A program made the position numbers and the translations under genes. 64,000 bases of DNA, taken from Polytrichum commune. Its lineage: Eukaryota; Streptophyta; Polytrichopsida; Polytrichales; Polytrichaceae. A model generated the notes under the pieces. It was not told where the DNA came from, did not search any database, and worked only from the letters and a program-made list of their open reading frames with translations. Positions 31,154 through 43,529 of this stretch are shown one piece after another; the stretch's first letter is position 1, and each line of letters starts with the position of its first letter. The stretch spans positions 31,434,001 to 31,498,000 of the forward strand of contig OX485809.1 in NCBI GenBank assembly GCA_950295325.1, given 5' to 3'.

Positions 31154-33600
31154 ACATCAGTATACAAATGCAATTATTGTCTCTAAGTCTACCATGGAAT
31201 GATCAATAAGATCATATGTCCACTTGTTGTTAGCCCCTTTTGATACCAACATAAACCAATCTCCACGTTTGATGGACGGTCCATCAAGTCAAATGGATCC
31301 CTATACTCCACCCAACGATTACCAAACTTCCTCCGCATCCTATAAACTCTCCCAACAAACCAAACCTTATGAAAACTTATCCAATATGAACACTTATGAT
31401 ATATAGTATAGTAACAATACCATACAAGTACAATTATTCTATACTTTTTAAAGGCCTTCCATATATGTACGTAACTATAAATTATAACATGTATACCATA
31501 TGTATATGCAATACGGCAAGGTCCAAATCAATACCCCTCCTGTGCACTCACGTATAACTCGTACATGTTTAGTACAGTGCACCCCCCGAGCTATGGAGGG
31601 GACTCTATATTTCGAGAATAGTAATAATATTCAATAAAAGGATGTCTTGTTGATTAACTTCAGTATAAGAATTCTTTTTCTTCTCAAAGGTGGGATTCAA
31701 ATGCAATTGGGGCAATATACCAATTGGCCACAAATTCTCATGAAACTTTGCCAAGAAATACTTGTGAATCCCTCAATTATCGCAATAAGTTGTGAAACGC
31801 AATTAACAAAACCGAAACATCGAGATATGGGGAGAATTCATATGCTTGTAATACCTTAAACAACATTACGGATTAATTCAATCCCTCCACACATAGGTTT
31901 ATGCTTGTATTAAAACAAAATGCATGGGTATGTGTTGAATGTATATCCCTCTTGTACATTAAACAACCTTTCGGATCCATCCAATCCTTCCACACATAGG
32001 CCTCAGCTTGTATTATCGCTTATAAGTAGTAGCAAACTTGTTTATATTTGGAGTTTTCTTTCGGTGGTGAGTTGTGTTTAGGACTCGATTATAGAATACC
32101 AATATACGATCTTCAAAACCTTTCATCAAAAGTATATGTTTAAAGTAAATGGTTTAAAGCCAAAGAAAGATTTAAAAAAATGAAAGGTAAGGTTACCCCT
32201 AAATTTGCTTCACATTTGAAATGTTTATGGTTTTATTTTACAAAATTTAAAGGTAGTCATATAGTTTTGAATTACTTCCACTTAAGGCTACACATGTATT
32301 GGGAGTTATTCAGTTAACCATGCGTACCGTATGTCGTCGTGTTTGTTCAGGGGTGGGCGGTTATAGGGTATAGGGTATAGGGTATAGTGTTTAGGGTTTA
32401 GGATTTAGGGTACCACGTATGAACTAATGAGAGTATCCCCCTTCTGTCACCAACTTAAAATTGCTTGCCTTTATAATATTTGGATACCCTACCCTCCCCT
32501 TCTCTCCATTATGCTTTGTTGGGCTCATAATGTTACTTAGAACAACAACTGCTATTGTTTGAGTCAATATTGTAGATAATGTACATGGGGTACTAAAAAT
32601 TGTTTTTTGTCTCACGTATAGTACATTAAGAATGCTAGTATTATTTTTTTTGAAATAAATGTTGATGTATTGAAGGGGGCCCTAAGGTTAAGAGAGGAAA
32701 TTGAGAATATTGATTTTAAAGCAACCCATAGTGCCTATGACAATAGATGTGCTATTTTCATGGCATCTAGGCGCTCAAAGTTTGTGTACGTATTAATATA
32801 ATTATGTATAGGTGTGTAAAAGTGGGTAAATTAAACGGGTTGGATGGTAGGGTGGTGGCAAATGTAATTACTAGTTTAAATGCTAGATGAGAGGAGATAA
32901 CATGATATTGGAGTGAATATCATTACATCGTATGCAAAACAATAAAATAGATGCTAGTTTAATTTTGAATGACACGTATTTTTATACTCCATGTACTATT
33001 GTTGTTGTTGTGGTTGATGTTTCATACGACACTATAATTTTCTGTCTCCTAGTTCTACAATGACCTCTCAATATTAGGTACTTCAATATTATAAACCACC
33101 CCTCAACAATGTTCAATGCTCATATATTATTAGCCTATTTTCTTTGTTGTCCACCATAAATACGTAGATGCCTTTTGCTTTGTCATTATGTGGACTCATC
33201 GTCTATGCATGTTGTCCACTATGAATACACATTCCATTGTAAGGCTGGCACACGGAATGTAGTAATGTTAGGTTTTTATTTATAGGACGTAGATGGTGGC
33301 TAGTATCCTATGTTGGAAAACGGATCCAAGGGAAACGATCAGTACTTAAGGGGACACCCCTCCACCAAGGGACTCTTTTTGCATCTCAGATGTGGGTTGC
33401 GCTGCTTGGACCCTTGTAGTGTTCTGGATGTTTATTTCGTGCAGGTACAGATCCTATTGCAATGGACCTTTTATACCCTAAACACTAAATTCCAAGCCAT
33501 AAACCCATTAGTGGAGCCAATTTTTATGTGGATTGCACTGTCTGGATCCTTATAGTGATTGATTTTTGTTTATGGCAAGTATCGTTCCTGGTGAAATGGT
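31154..33600. other. Intergenic stretch of element B, no gene seen
   Basis: No convincing frame or RNA gene is present. A GGGTATA/TTTAGGG-type short repeat sits at 32355-32412. Around 33300-33560 the sequence becomes less AT-rich and includes two similar 90-bp segments (TGGATTGCACTG.. and TGGGTTGCGCTG.., each followed by TTTATTTCGTGCAGG or a variant). These may be part of the 5' leader of the DUF7869 gene. Confidence 0.4.
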
Positions 33601-33625
33601 CCTATTATGGCGCCGCAAATCACGG

Positions 33626-34470
33626 AGGTTTACGGACGTGCGTCCGTAAACCTTAAACCTCTTGCTTGATTGGATATCTATTGTTGTGAGAATTATACTT
33701 CAGCTATTTCATGTACATTGAGGTTTACGGACGCGCGTCCGTAAACCTTTAACCTCTTGCTTGATTGGATATCTATTGCAGTGAGAATTATACTTGACCT
33801 ATTTCATCTACATTGAGGTTTACGGATGCACGTCTGTAAACTTTTGCACCTTTTTGTTCCATTGTTCGGTATTGCACCTGAGCTGACATCATGACCACTT
33901 GCCATGTATAGTATACCAACGAGACTGTATTGTCATGAAAATTTTCTGACTCACGTCCAGTAACCTAAACCTATTTGTGCTAGTAATGAGGTACAGAGAG
34001 GTTTACGGACGCGCGTCCGTAAACCTGCAAACCTTTGGTTCCATACTTTTCACTATGTGCCATATAGAATATTACATTGAGACTGTACGGTCAATGGAGG
34101 TATAAGATCCCTAAACCCTAAGCTTACATCACCCTATGTGTCATAGTATAATATTTTGACATTCATAATACACAGTAGGAACCTGGCACCTGGACATCTT
34201 GGTTTCCTAAACCTCTGTGTGTCTTGCACAACACTGACTTTTGACATTCGGATGTTTGCGGACGCACGTCCGTATACCTATGTTGTATAGTTTGCGAAAA
34301 CATTTGCGCATGATATTGACCTCTTTGACCATGAAGAGATTTACGGGTGCGCGCCCATAAAACTGTCATGTTTTTGTTGTCTGGACCTTTCCGCCGACTA
34401 TGAACAAATAAAGACATATGTATGCGCGTGCTTGCACTGATAATGTTGTTACATGGAGATATACGTACGC
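33626..34470. repeat. Palindrome cluster 5' of the element B DUF7869 gene
   Basis: Seven sites occur near 33628, 33721, 33820, 34008, 34256, 34340 and 34452. All vary GGTTTACGGACG-NN-CGTCCGTAAACC. The second and fourth are perfect. The sixth has GGG in place of GGA with the matching CCC on the other arm. The others carry C-to-T or G-to-A changes. Short repeats (CTCTTGCTTGATTGGATATC) accompany the first two. Confidence 0.9.
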
Positions 34471-36080
34471 GCGTTCGTATACCAATGTGTCTTTGTTTCC
34501 AGGCCATGAAATCCACTATTGTTGACATTGTGTTTCATTGACAATAAGCGTTAGGACTATCCATGACATTTATTGAATGGGATATTTTGACATACTCTTC
34601 ATGTGGGTCACTTGTAGTGGCCATGGATTCCAACGTCCGAGATAGTGCATTCGAGTTCTCTTCGGAAGCGTCAAGCTATGCTAGCGAATTTGAAGGTGTC
34701 ATGGAACATGAAACTACAATTGGTGTCGCCAATGCAGAGGATGATTTCATACCAACATGTGAGGGTTATTCGCGGGAACAATGGATTGATCTTGATGTTG
34801 TCATAGTCAATGGATACGGCGTCCCCGTGGCCAATGGTGTTTGTAGGAACTCAAATCCTACGGACTGTATTGATGCAAATCCCCTTGGGGAGGAAGATGT
34901 TGGGGTGTGCATTTTGAACTCCTTACATCCATTGGAAGTACCTCCTGGTTGGAGATTCTCTCTTCGTCGATGGCCGTTGCGAAGTGTTCTTCACGATGGT
35001 GTCAGCTTGTGGAATCATGCACGTCGTTTTGAGGAAATACAAAAGACTTTGTTCGCCACAATGCGTCCTAGACAAGGTCGGCGTAAATATGATTCCGTTC
35101 GCGTGCCCCGTGAACCCACGCAATGTCGTCGAGATCTAACATTGGGAGACACATCTATTAGGTCCGTAGCAACAAAGGATTGTTGTGCAAAATTGTGTTG
35201 CCAACTATTTCCCCGTGACAAAATCAAATCTTTGAGACAAGAGATATGGCTTGCGGACTTTCGGATGCGATTTGCAAAGAAACTTGAAGTCCATCGCAAC
35301 ATACACTTTGATGCCGAAGGTCGTAAGGTTGTGACCTTGGAAAATATAGAGGTATGCTGCACGGCATGGTACATTATACATGCAGTTTCAAAGGCAGATT
35401 TTTATAGGTTCCGGAACTACCCGCTGCAAGGACGGCGTTCTCGGTTCCATGGCAACTCTGGTACAAAGAAGCCCAGGGAGGCAACACTCCAAGCGGCTGC
35501 AACACTATCAACCATCATTATGCCATTAGCAGATGCGATGCCACACAAGACACGGACTCTGCCGTCGGGGGAAAAGGTTGTCCAGATGGTTTTGCCTACA
35601 AGGACAAAATGGAAGAACATACTTATGGATGTTAATGAGGTTGGCGAAAAGGCTGGATGTGGGCCGATTTCGTTGTCAAAATTGAGTGTGATCAAGAATC
35701 AACAATTTGCAGAGTACATTACGAAGAGGCCTGGGGATAAGTTTGCCAGGTGTTCTGCTTGTGAGAAATACAAGGGCCTTCGAGATGCACATCCCATAGG
35801 GACTGAGTCGCACAATAGACATCAACGGAAATACATTGAGCATGTCAACAACCAAGAGGCACACCGTCAAGACTACTACAAGAATCGCGCATTATCGATA
35901 ATGAGGCCGAATGAGGTTTTGACAATCATTCATGACAAAATGGACCATGCGAAGACTGCGTGCCCTTGTTATGCACGGAAAATAAAGGCTACAGATGGAT
36001 ATTTCAAGCTCCCAATATCTGTCACAGGTTCGTTGGTTTTCACATTTTTTTTGCGAACCCACATACTCATCGTTAAGAGG

Positions 36081-36098
36081 TACGGATGTACATCCGTA
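36081..36098. repeat. Palindrome in the intron of the element B DUF7869 gene
   Basis: TACGGATGTACATCCGTA is perfect over 18 bp. Relative to the core, both arms have changed symmetrically (GGACG to GGATG and CGTCC to CATCC), which CpG decay on both strands could also explain. Confidence 0.85.
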
Positions 36099-36526
36099 AG
36101 TGTTTGTTCATTTTCTTGGCCTGCTTGCGGAAAAATTGAATTTCCTTATCATAAATGATATTGGAATGTACTTCTCATTTGTATGTCTTAATTCAGGTAT
36201 GATCGCACATAGCCATGTGGACGTCAAGTATGCACATTATGGCTTGGATTTCTATCCAGGCGACGCCAATCATACCGTAGGGTCTTTTGCAAAACTTCTA
36301 CGAGATCTTGAGAGTCCGCCAACATCATCCTCTCGCGCTCTTTTTGTTGGATGTGGAACAACACCGATTTATGAGGCTGTGCTAGAGGGGAAAGAAGTAT
36401 GTCTATCGTCACTGCAAGAACCGCCTGAACAAACCGTTCTTGCTAAACCTTTGCCTCCAACTCTACATGTGCAACTGGACAATTGTGCCAAAGACAACCA
36501 CTACAAGAAAACCAGCCCAATGTGAC

Positions 36527-37410
36527 CGGATGTGACTAAGGGCATATGACTATGTAGTCACCTCAGTCATTGGTTTAGTCTAAAATCAGTCCTAAGAGGG
36601 TCCAGTCATGGTCTAGTCATATACGTAGTCATATTTTTGAGGACCTGGGTGGGAACATCTACGGGAACGGGACATATGTTCTCCTGCCCGGTTCCCAGAG
36701 TCATGCTATGAGTGCTCACTATGTGTAGTCATGCTAATGCTAATGCGTTATGTATGTCTTACTGTAGTAAGAGAGTTGGTTTGGGTGACTACATGACTTC
36801 CTGTAGTAAATGAACTGACTAATAGTTGTCATATATTTCAATCAGATGATTTTGAAGTCCTCTAGTCGTTGGCTCCATGGGTGAGTGTTGTGATATAGAA
36901 GTAGGTCTATAATCTTCACTTACATAATAGCTCGTCTATTCAACACTACCATGTCTGTGCGCAAACATGATCACGTGTCATTTTAGAGGCACCCCATCAT
37001 AGAAACAGGAACTAAACACACCTTCAAAAATTAGTAAGTAATTGGCTTGGGCGTCCAGAAATCATGATTCCACTTGGAATATCTTCCCACTTTCTTTTCA
37101 GATGCACGACATTGCCGTGTATGCTTAACCAGGCTACAGAATTCCCATGCTCACAACAAAGCCGTTATTGATCACCTTCCCATACTTTTTTGAGATGCCA
37201 AAGTGTTTGCAAAATAACGTAGTCATGTGGACAGTTTTCTTTACTGGATTCAGTCATGACTGCGATATAACATAGTCACAGACACAATTTCCTTTACTTA
37301 TATTGGTAATGAACCCCCTTTGTCCATACAACTTTAATTTGTTAACTGTGCAATCTCTGTGAGTACTCTTTTGCTGTACCAAAATTCTACAGATAGTAGT
37401 TGGGCTCCTA
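36527..37410. repeat. Left subterminal region of the CACTA element
   Basis: Short motifs such as TAGTCA, AGTCAT and their complements occur in many copies in both orientations, densest in 36527-36900. Subterminal repeats of this kind are the TNPA-binding sites in En/Spm. No gene is present. Confidence 0.65.
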
Positions 37411-37415
37411 CAGTC

Positions 37416-40400
37416 CTACTGTGGTGATTCATCATTGTAGTCTGCCTCTGTATCCTCCATTTGCATAGCAAGCTGCACCTCGTTGCTAGAAAGCTCCCTG
37501 GAACTTGATAAAACAGGTGGCATTGCTACGGCATCATCAGCGACATGATGTGCCATCAATCCCTGAGTTACAACATCGTCGCATAAGCTTAGGCAGTGTA
37601 GATCTGGTCTTCCTTTAGCCATGGAAGTCACTCTCACACTTCGTGCCTCTTTGCGTAGAACTACCTTCCATCCAGGATGTGCCACATCGTCAACAAAGAA
37701 GACCTGTTGAGCATGAAGAGGAAACGCAAACGAATCTGATGAGTACGGAATGGTACGGTCAATGTTCACGAGAGTGAAACCGTACTCATCTCTTTTCATA
37801 GTTGCCCGTGGCGCGGACCCACTTACAATACAGTAGGAGTATTTCGAACTTCCTATAGTCAACCCCAATAATCTCTTCGACCCACCCCACGTACTCCACG
37901 TTCGCAAGCCTGTGATTCTTGTCCTTTCTGCTGGAACGACAAGATTGTGAGAATGTTGCAGCTACTCCGCTGTCGCACGTTGACAAGTGGCCCTCTGCTC
38001 CTCGCACACGTATATGGTTCCCGTATGCATACATGCTGCGATACGATTTTGCCTCGCATGAAGGTGGTAGGACAAGGCCAAGAATATCTTCATGGACCTC
38101 TGTGCCTGCTGCCACATCCCGTTGCACCGCGATAGGAAACCACTCAGAAAACTGCTCATTCCTTGCGATTGTTGGATACTCTACTCTTCTGCCCCATGAT
38201 CGACGACGTATCTCTGCACGCATTCTGTGCCGCGCTTCCATCTCCAAGTAGTGACGTCTGATTGGAAGCCACAGTGGATGGAAATTTTTTTACATAACAA
38301 AAACAGCCGGCAGATAAATGTAAACGTCATCAACATCTAATTCCCTAGTCATGTGTTGCAATATGATGACTGAAATTAGTACGCAATAGACCTTTATTGA
38401 CTATAGAGTCATATTGTCCCTTCTAGACAAAGTGCATGACTAAAACATGTGATGCTTACTATCTGTTAGTCATGTGTTGCAATATGATGACTGGAATTAG
38501 TACGCAATAGACCTTTGTTGACTATAGAGTCACATTGTCCCTTCTAGACAGAGTGCATGACTAAAACATGTGATGCTTACTCTCTGTATGACTGTAGAGG
38601 CTCAGCATTCGTGAGAACAAACTCATGAATCCGTGCCCTCAGCTCTGATATCAAGAGTCGATATCGACCTGTACCCTCCGCGTCCTCACTCTTGGCCCCT
38701 ACTTCCTCCTCATCGTCCCAAGTCCTCCTGCGTGTTAGCTCACAGTCTTGCATGTACTCTGTGCAAAATCCTAACGCCTCCTCTATTGTGTACCCCCTCG
38801 CCATGGATCCCTCAGGTTTTGCTCGTTGCCTAACATAGCCCTTCAGTCTCTTCAGGTACCGCTCAATAGGATACATCCATCGGGTGTGTACGGGACCACA
38901 TATATCCAACTGCTGCACTAGGTGAATGGGGAGGTGCGACATGACATCAAAGAATGAAGGTGGAAAAACCATCTCTAGCATGCATAGAGTCTCAGCTGTG
39001 TACTCCAATAACTGTTCCATGGACGAGGGATCTACGGATTTTGTGCACAATCGTACAAACACCCGGCTAAGCCGCATTATTGCCACCCGCGTATCCCTGT
39101 CTAAGAGAGTGCGCAAACACAAGGGGAGCAATTGTTGCATCAAGACATGGTAGTCATGAGATTTCAGCCCCTTCAAGTCCCCATCCGACGCAATGCATTT
39201 TGCAAGTTGGCCAGCGTAGTTCGTAGGAGTCTTCAAATTGCGGATAATGTCTATGAATTTTGCCTTCTCTTCTTTCGATAGTACATATGGAGCTGTTGGA
39301 AGTACGACAAACCCATGTTTCCTTCCTGGAAGAGGGTGCAGATATGGTCGAATGTTGGCCTCTTTTAAGTCTAGCCGGGCCTTCAAAGTGTCACGGACTC
39401 CCCAAATTGTTTTCATCACGTTCTCGCAGATGTTTTTTTCGCAGTGCATGGGATCCAAAAGATGTCTAATGAGGAGGTCCTGCCAGAAATCCCAGCAAAG
39501 CATTCCAGCGTCAAATTTACTCACTTTCGACAAAGACTCTTAAGCATTCATTGAAAAGATATAGGTCCATATTTTGTTTCATCCATACTGGCAGTCATGG
39601 ATTTCAGAAATTGCACTATTCACAGTCACTCTTCTTACCAACCAGGTTACTAGAGTCAGTCAACAATTATAACTGAACATACTGGAACCAATGATTGATT
39701 TCAGAAATTGCACTATTCACATTCAACCTGCTAACCGTGTTTGTTACTAGAATCAGTCAACAATTCTAACTATTAGTTACTGGAACCAGTGATTGATTTC
39801 AAAAATTGCACTATTCACATTCAACCAGATAAGCGTGTTTGTTACTAGATTCAGTCAACAATTCTAAATGTCAGTTACTGGAACCAGTGATTGATTTCAG
39901 AAATTGCACTATTCACATTCAACCAGATAAGCGTGTTTGTTACTAGATTCAGTCAACAATTCTAAATGTCAGTTACTGGAACCCGTGAATGCGCTAAGTA
40001 CCTGCCAATACGGAAGCTTGTACAGAGCGGAGAGCCGCTTCACTCCGGTGCGCTGAATGGGGTCGCCTTCTCCTCCACCTCTTCTTCCCTGTGACTCTTG
40101 CAGGAAGGACAATCTTTCTTGTGCATAGCCCTTGATGTCGCATCCTGTTAGAATTGGAGGGGGAGGTCGGTACTCCTGTTGACCATCAAATGAATGCTTG
40201 AGCCTACGATATGGATGCCATCTACTGAGATACCGGCGGTGACCTAAATATACATTTTTTCCGAGAGCCTTTGACCGCCGAGTTGTAACATCTGGCCCAC
40301 ACTCGGTACACGCTCTATACCCTTTTGTGACTTGGCCAGATGTGAGTCCGTACGCAGGGAAGTCGTGAATGCACCAAAGAAGTAGAGCCCGTAGTTTAAA

Positions 40401-42126
40401 ATGCTGTCTTGGGGGCTCTTTAGACACATCTATGGCTGGTACCCCTTTCCAAAGTTCCAAGTGCTCTTCAATCAATGGAGTAAGGTACACATCGATGTTC
40501 TCCGAGGTCACGCTCTCGCGACCTGGAATAAGCAATGCAAGCATGATGAAAAATGGCTTTGTCACTAGTCATGCAGACAAATTATAGTAAACCTTCTTAC
40601 CATGCTCGTTACTAGATGCAGTCAACAATTCTGAGTGTAGATACTGGAACCAGTGACTGGTTTCAGAAATTGCACTATTCACAGTCACACTATTACCATG
40701 CTGGTTACTAGATGCAGTCATCAGTTCTGAGTGTAAGCAATACCTGGAATAAGCAATGCAAGCATGATGAAAAATGGCTTTGTCACTAGCCATGCAGGCA
40801 AATTATAGTTCACCAGAAGGACCGGCCATGTCGAGTGACTGAGCGACTGGTTTCCGAACGGATTCACACCGTCCAATGCCATCCCCAAGCGTATGTTCCT
40901 ATGCTCATCTGTAAAGTTGGCATCCAACGAATCAATATGCTTCCAGGCCTTCGAGTCGGGGACGCATTCCACATTAATACCCTCCTTCTTCTGATTGGCA
41001 TGCCATTTGTTAAGTTCCACCAATCTTTTGCACCGGTACATGCGCTTCAGACGGGGAATCAACGGAAAGTGGCGTAGGATTTTGGATGGGATTGGGCTGG
41101 ACTCCAACTTGTATCTCGGGGCGTTGCACTTTGGACAGGACTTCGCATCCTGCAACTCCTTCCTGAATAGGCAACATCCATTGCGGCATGCATGAATGTT
41201 GTTATAGGACAGTCCCAGCTTCACCACATACTTCCGGGCTTCATAGTGGGAACGGGGTAGGTAATTGTCGCTTGGAAGGAGAATATGCAGCAGTTGAAGT
41301 AGTTCATCAGCAAATGCATTCGATACTCCAAACACCGCAAAGCAATTGAGGAGCAGCAGAGTTGCGACCAAGCGACTTGTTGTGGCACCTGCAAAGAGGG
41401 GAGTTCGGGCATGCGCAAGTAATTCCTCCATTAAATCTGCCGTGCAATCCCCTTCCTCCCCGGGGATTGCGTCGTCCTCCTCCACATCGTCTGTTCTTCT
41501 ACAATCCTCACGGTCTTCGTCCTCGAGGTTATCGTATCTAGAGAGGCACTCCATGATCATTCTTATTGCGTCCATGCCCCCATTGTTGTTGTCCAGCTGA
41601 TGAGGGCTTTCCCTAACTTCCTCTTCAACAAGGTCCTGTTCCGCATCCACGAGTCCAGCCTGAACATAGCACACCCCCGGAATTAATAGTTGAAAGTATT
41701 TTAGCACTGGAACATTACCTGATTGCGTGTCCGATATGACTGGATTTAGTGAGAATGCATGACTAGTTTTGGTGGGATGTTACTTATGACAGTCAACCTT
41801 GATTAGAATCAGTCATATGTGACTAGACCTAGTCACAAATTCTAATAAAAACCAGTTATGTTGGCCATGCCATATTGAACTGTTCTAGTCATATTTCAGC
41901 TGTTCTCCTAGTAGTTATGTAGACATACCAAAATAGGCACAGTGAATTGAGGGTCTCTTCCGATGGTTCTGAGATGCTTGCGAATGGTTCCCCTACTGAT
42001 GCAACGACCTCCCATACAGTTCCTGCATGGGCAACGGTAATGCGTTAGCCCCAATCTATCTGCCTCTCTCTCCTCTAGTTCCCAGAGGTGGAGGTCGCTT
42101 GCCCCCGTCGCTCCACGCCTAGCCAT
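37416..42126 (-). CDS. TNP2-type CACTA transposase
   Basis: Five exons, 42126-41929, 41659-40744, 40522-40002, 39536-38581 and 38257-37416, give about 1143 residues. Exon 1 is the transposase-associated zinc domain (CPCRNCMGG). Exon 2 has CPKCNAPRY and the tnp2 core MALDGVNPFGNQ followed by STWPVLLVNYNLPAWL. Exon 3 continues with IDVYLTPLIEEHLELW. Exon 4 has DPMHCEKNICENV and then DUF4218 (LKSHDYHVLMQQLLP, RWMYPIERYLKRLKGYVR). Exon 5 holds DUF4216 (DEYGFTLVN). The summed exon length leaves one base too many. The frame changes within DUF4216 near 37795-37810, just before DEYGFTLV, so the last 130 residues are out of frame. This may be a mutation or a base error. Introns 2 to 4 consist largely of tandem duplications. 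All core tnp2 blocks are present, so it may still supply transposase. Confidence 0.88.
38345..38588. repeat. Tandem duplication forming TNP2 intron 4
   Basis: Two 122-bp copies (38345-38466 and 38467-38588) include the exon 4 donor region, so a second potential donor (GTAAGC) exists. Nearly the whole intron (38258-38580) is accounted for by them. Confidence 0.85.
39590..40000. repeat. Tandem repeat of about 116 bp inside TNP2 intron 3
   Basis: Three to four copies contain GATTTCAGAAATTGCACTAT and TACTAGATTCAGTCAACAAT. The same repeat, diverged, occurs in intron 2 (40590-40735). Confidence 0.85.
40518..40815. repeat. Duplicated exon segment that bounds TNP2 intron 2
   Basis: About 70 bp of the exon 2 end (40744-40812) recur at 40523-40590 directly before exon 3. 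On the minus strand each copy ends TTATTCCAG followed by GT. The first copy is exonic and the second, which has an in-frame TGA, is intronic. Splicing from the AG/GT of one to that of the other removes one unit. Confidence 0.85.
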
Positions 42127-42139
42127 TTGTCAATGTAAG

Positions 42140-43520
42140 GCGGTCAATGCCACTTGCTCCTGTTCAGAAAACCACGCGGAATTGAGCGTGGGAACTAAAA
42201 ACCCTAATCACACTACAATTTCACAACATGGATCTTGACTGGTTATGCCAGAACTCTCAGTTTAACCATCAAGTTCACCAAATGACAGCTACCAATATCT
42301 AGAATACTAGACTCACTGCCACACGTACTCCCCCCCCCTTCATGTAAGCTTAAAAGAGAACTTCAGACTGGAAGGATTTTGGTGGCAGTCCTTAAAGTCT
42401 ATATCTGCTTCAGGATCATCCAACTTATGGACGCCCTAGCTTGCAAGACTCACCTAGGTCAGTCATAAGTTTGGTTTTTGTGATTGTACAAAGTCACAAT
42501 CCTTCTTCATATAGCCAGTTCAGTAGTGAGAAGTTTGGTTCATGTGACTGACTAATAATTCAGAGTAACAACATCCTCCACAAATTGATATACTATAATA
42601 GTTAAATTTGCCAACTATAATAAAATACCAATAGATATGAAGTCTATAAACAACCTATGACACGAGTTCATGAAATCGCGCAGTCAAGTGTCTCAAATGC
42701 TTCAACAAATAGGCACGTGCATAAAAATCCCACTGAAATCAAAAAATATAAATCAAGTCCATTGTCAATGTTAAATGTATTGTTAGTTGCTGAACTCATA
42801 GTACTTCAGCCAGTTCAATGACCAACAACTTTTGTATGTGGAGAACAATATAGGTATTGCAATTTTATTCAGCATATCAAATCAACTACATATCAAGTCA
42901 ACTACATATCAAGTCAGACTACATATTCAACATATCAAGTCAACTACATATCATGTCACTACCGTCAGTTACATGAACCAAACTGCTAACTAGTGAACTC
43001 TCTATGTGCTGACTTTTTATGTGACTTCGCACCGTCACATAAACCAAAAGTATGACTAACCCTGGTCAGATCATCCTTCAGCAAAAAGGAATGAAGAAGG
43101 GAGCAAGGGTTGCGACCACATGTTTACAGAATTCGACCCTTGGTTGATTGCTAGCAGTCATACGATGCAAATATGTATCCATTACTCTTATTCTTTATTC
43201 CACTTACCACTAGCTGCCAAGAATCACACATATCATAAATACTCATCAAAAGCTCACATGTGATGCAACTTCCCACAACTTCCCACAACTTCCCATTCAT
43301 ATTCAATTGAATAGAGTGCTCTTCATGACTTATCATAAATCACCAAGTGTCCTATGACGTCCTCTCTATCTAGAAGCCCATACTGAATCCAACATAGTAA
43401 TCACCTATCAACACTCTATATAGTGTTAAGCCAAACAACAGTCTACGGTGATCTATCAAATGCAATAATTAAGAGTTCCATGAATATTATTCACTTGAGG
43501 CATGGAAGTGAAGTATCCAC
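42140..43520. other. CACTA interior, no gene seen
   Basis: This is non-coding sequence between the first TNP2 exon and the captured exons, with scattered AGTCA motifs and a CATATCAAGTCAACTA short tandem (42880-42960). It probably contains the TNP2 promoter. No clear TATA box was found. Confidence 0.4.
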
Positions 43521-43529
43521 ACTGCACAC

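Noticed and set aside
34563-34622. Upstream ATG of the element B DUF7869 gene as the start
   Set aside because: The matching region in gene A has no similarity, both genes align from the ATG at 34623/16025, and that ATG has the better context.
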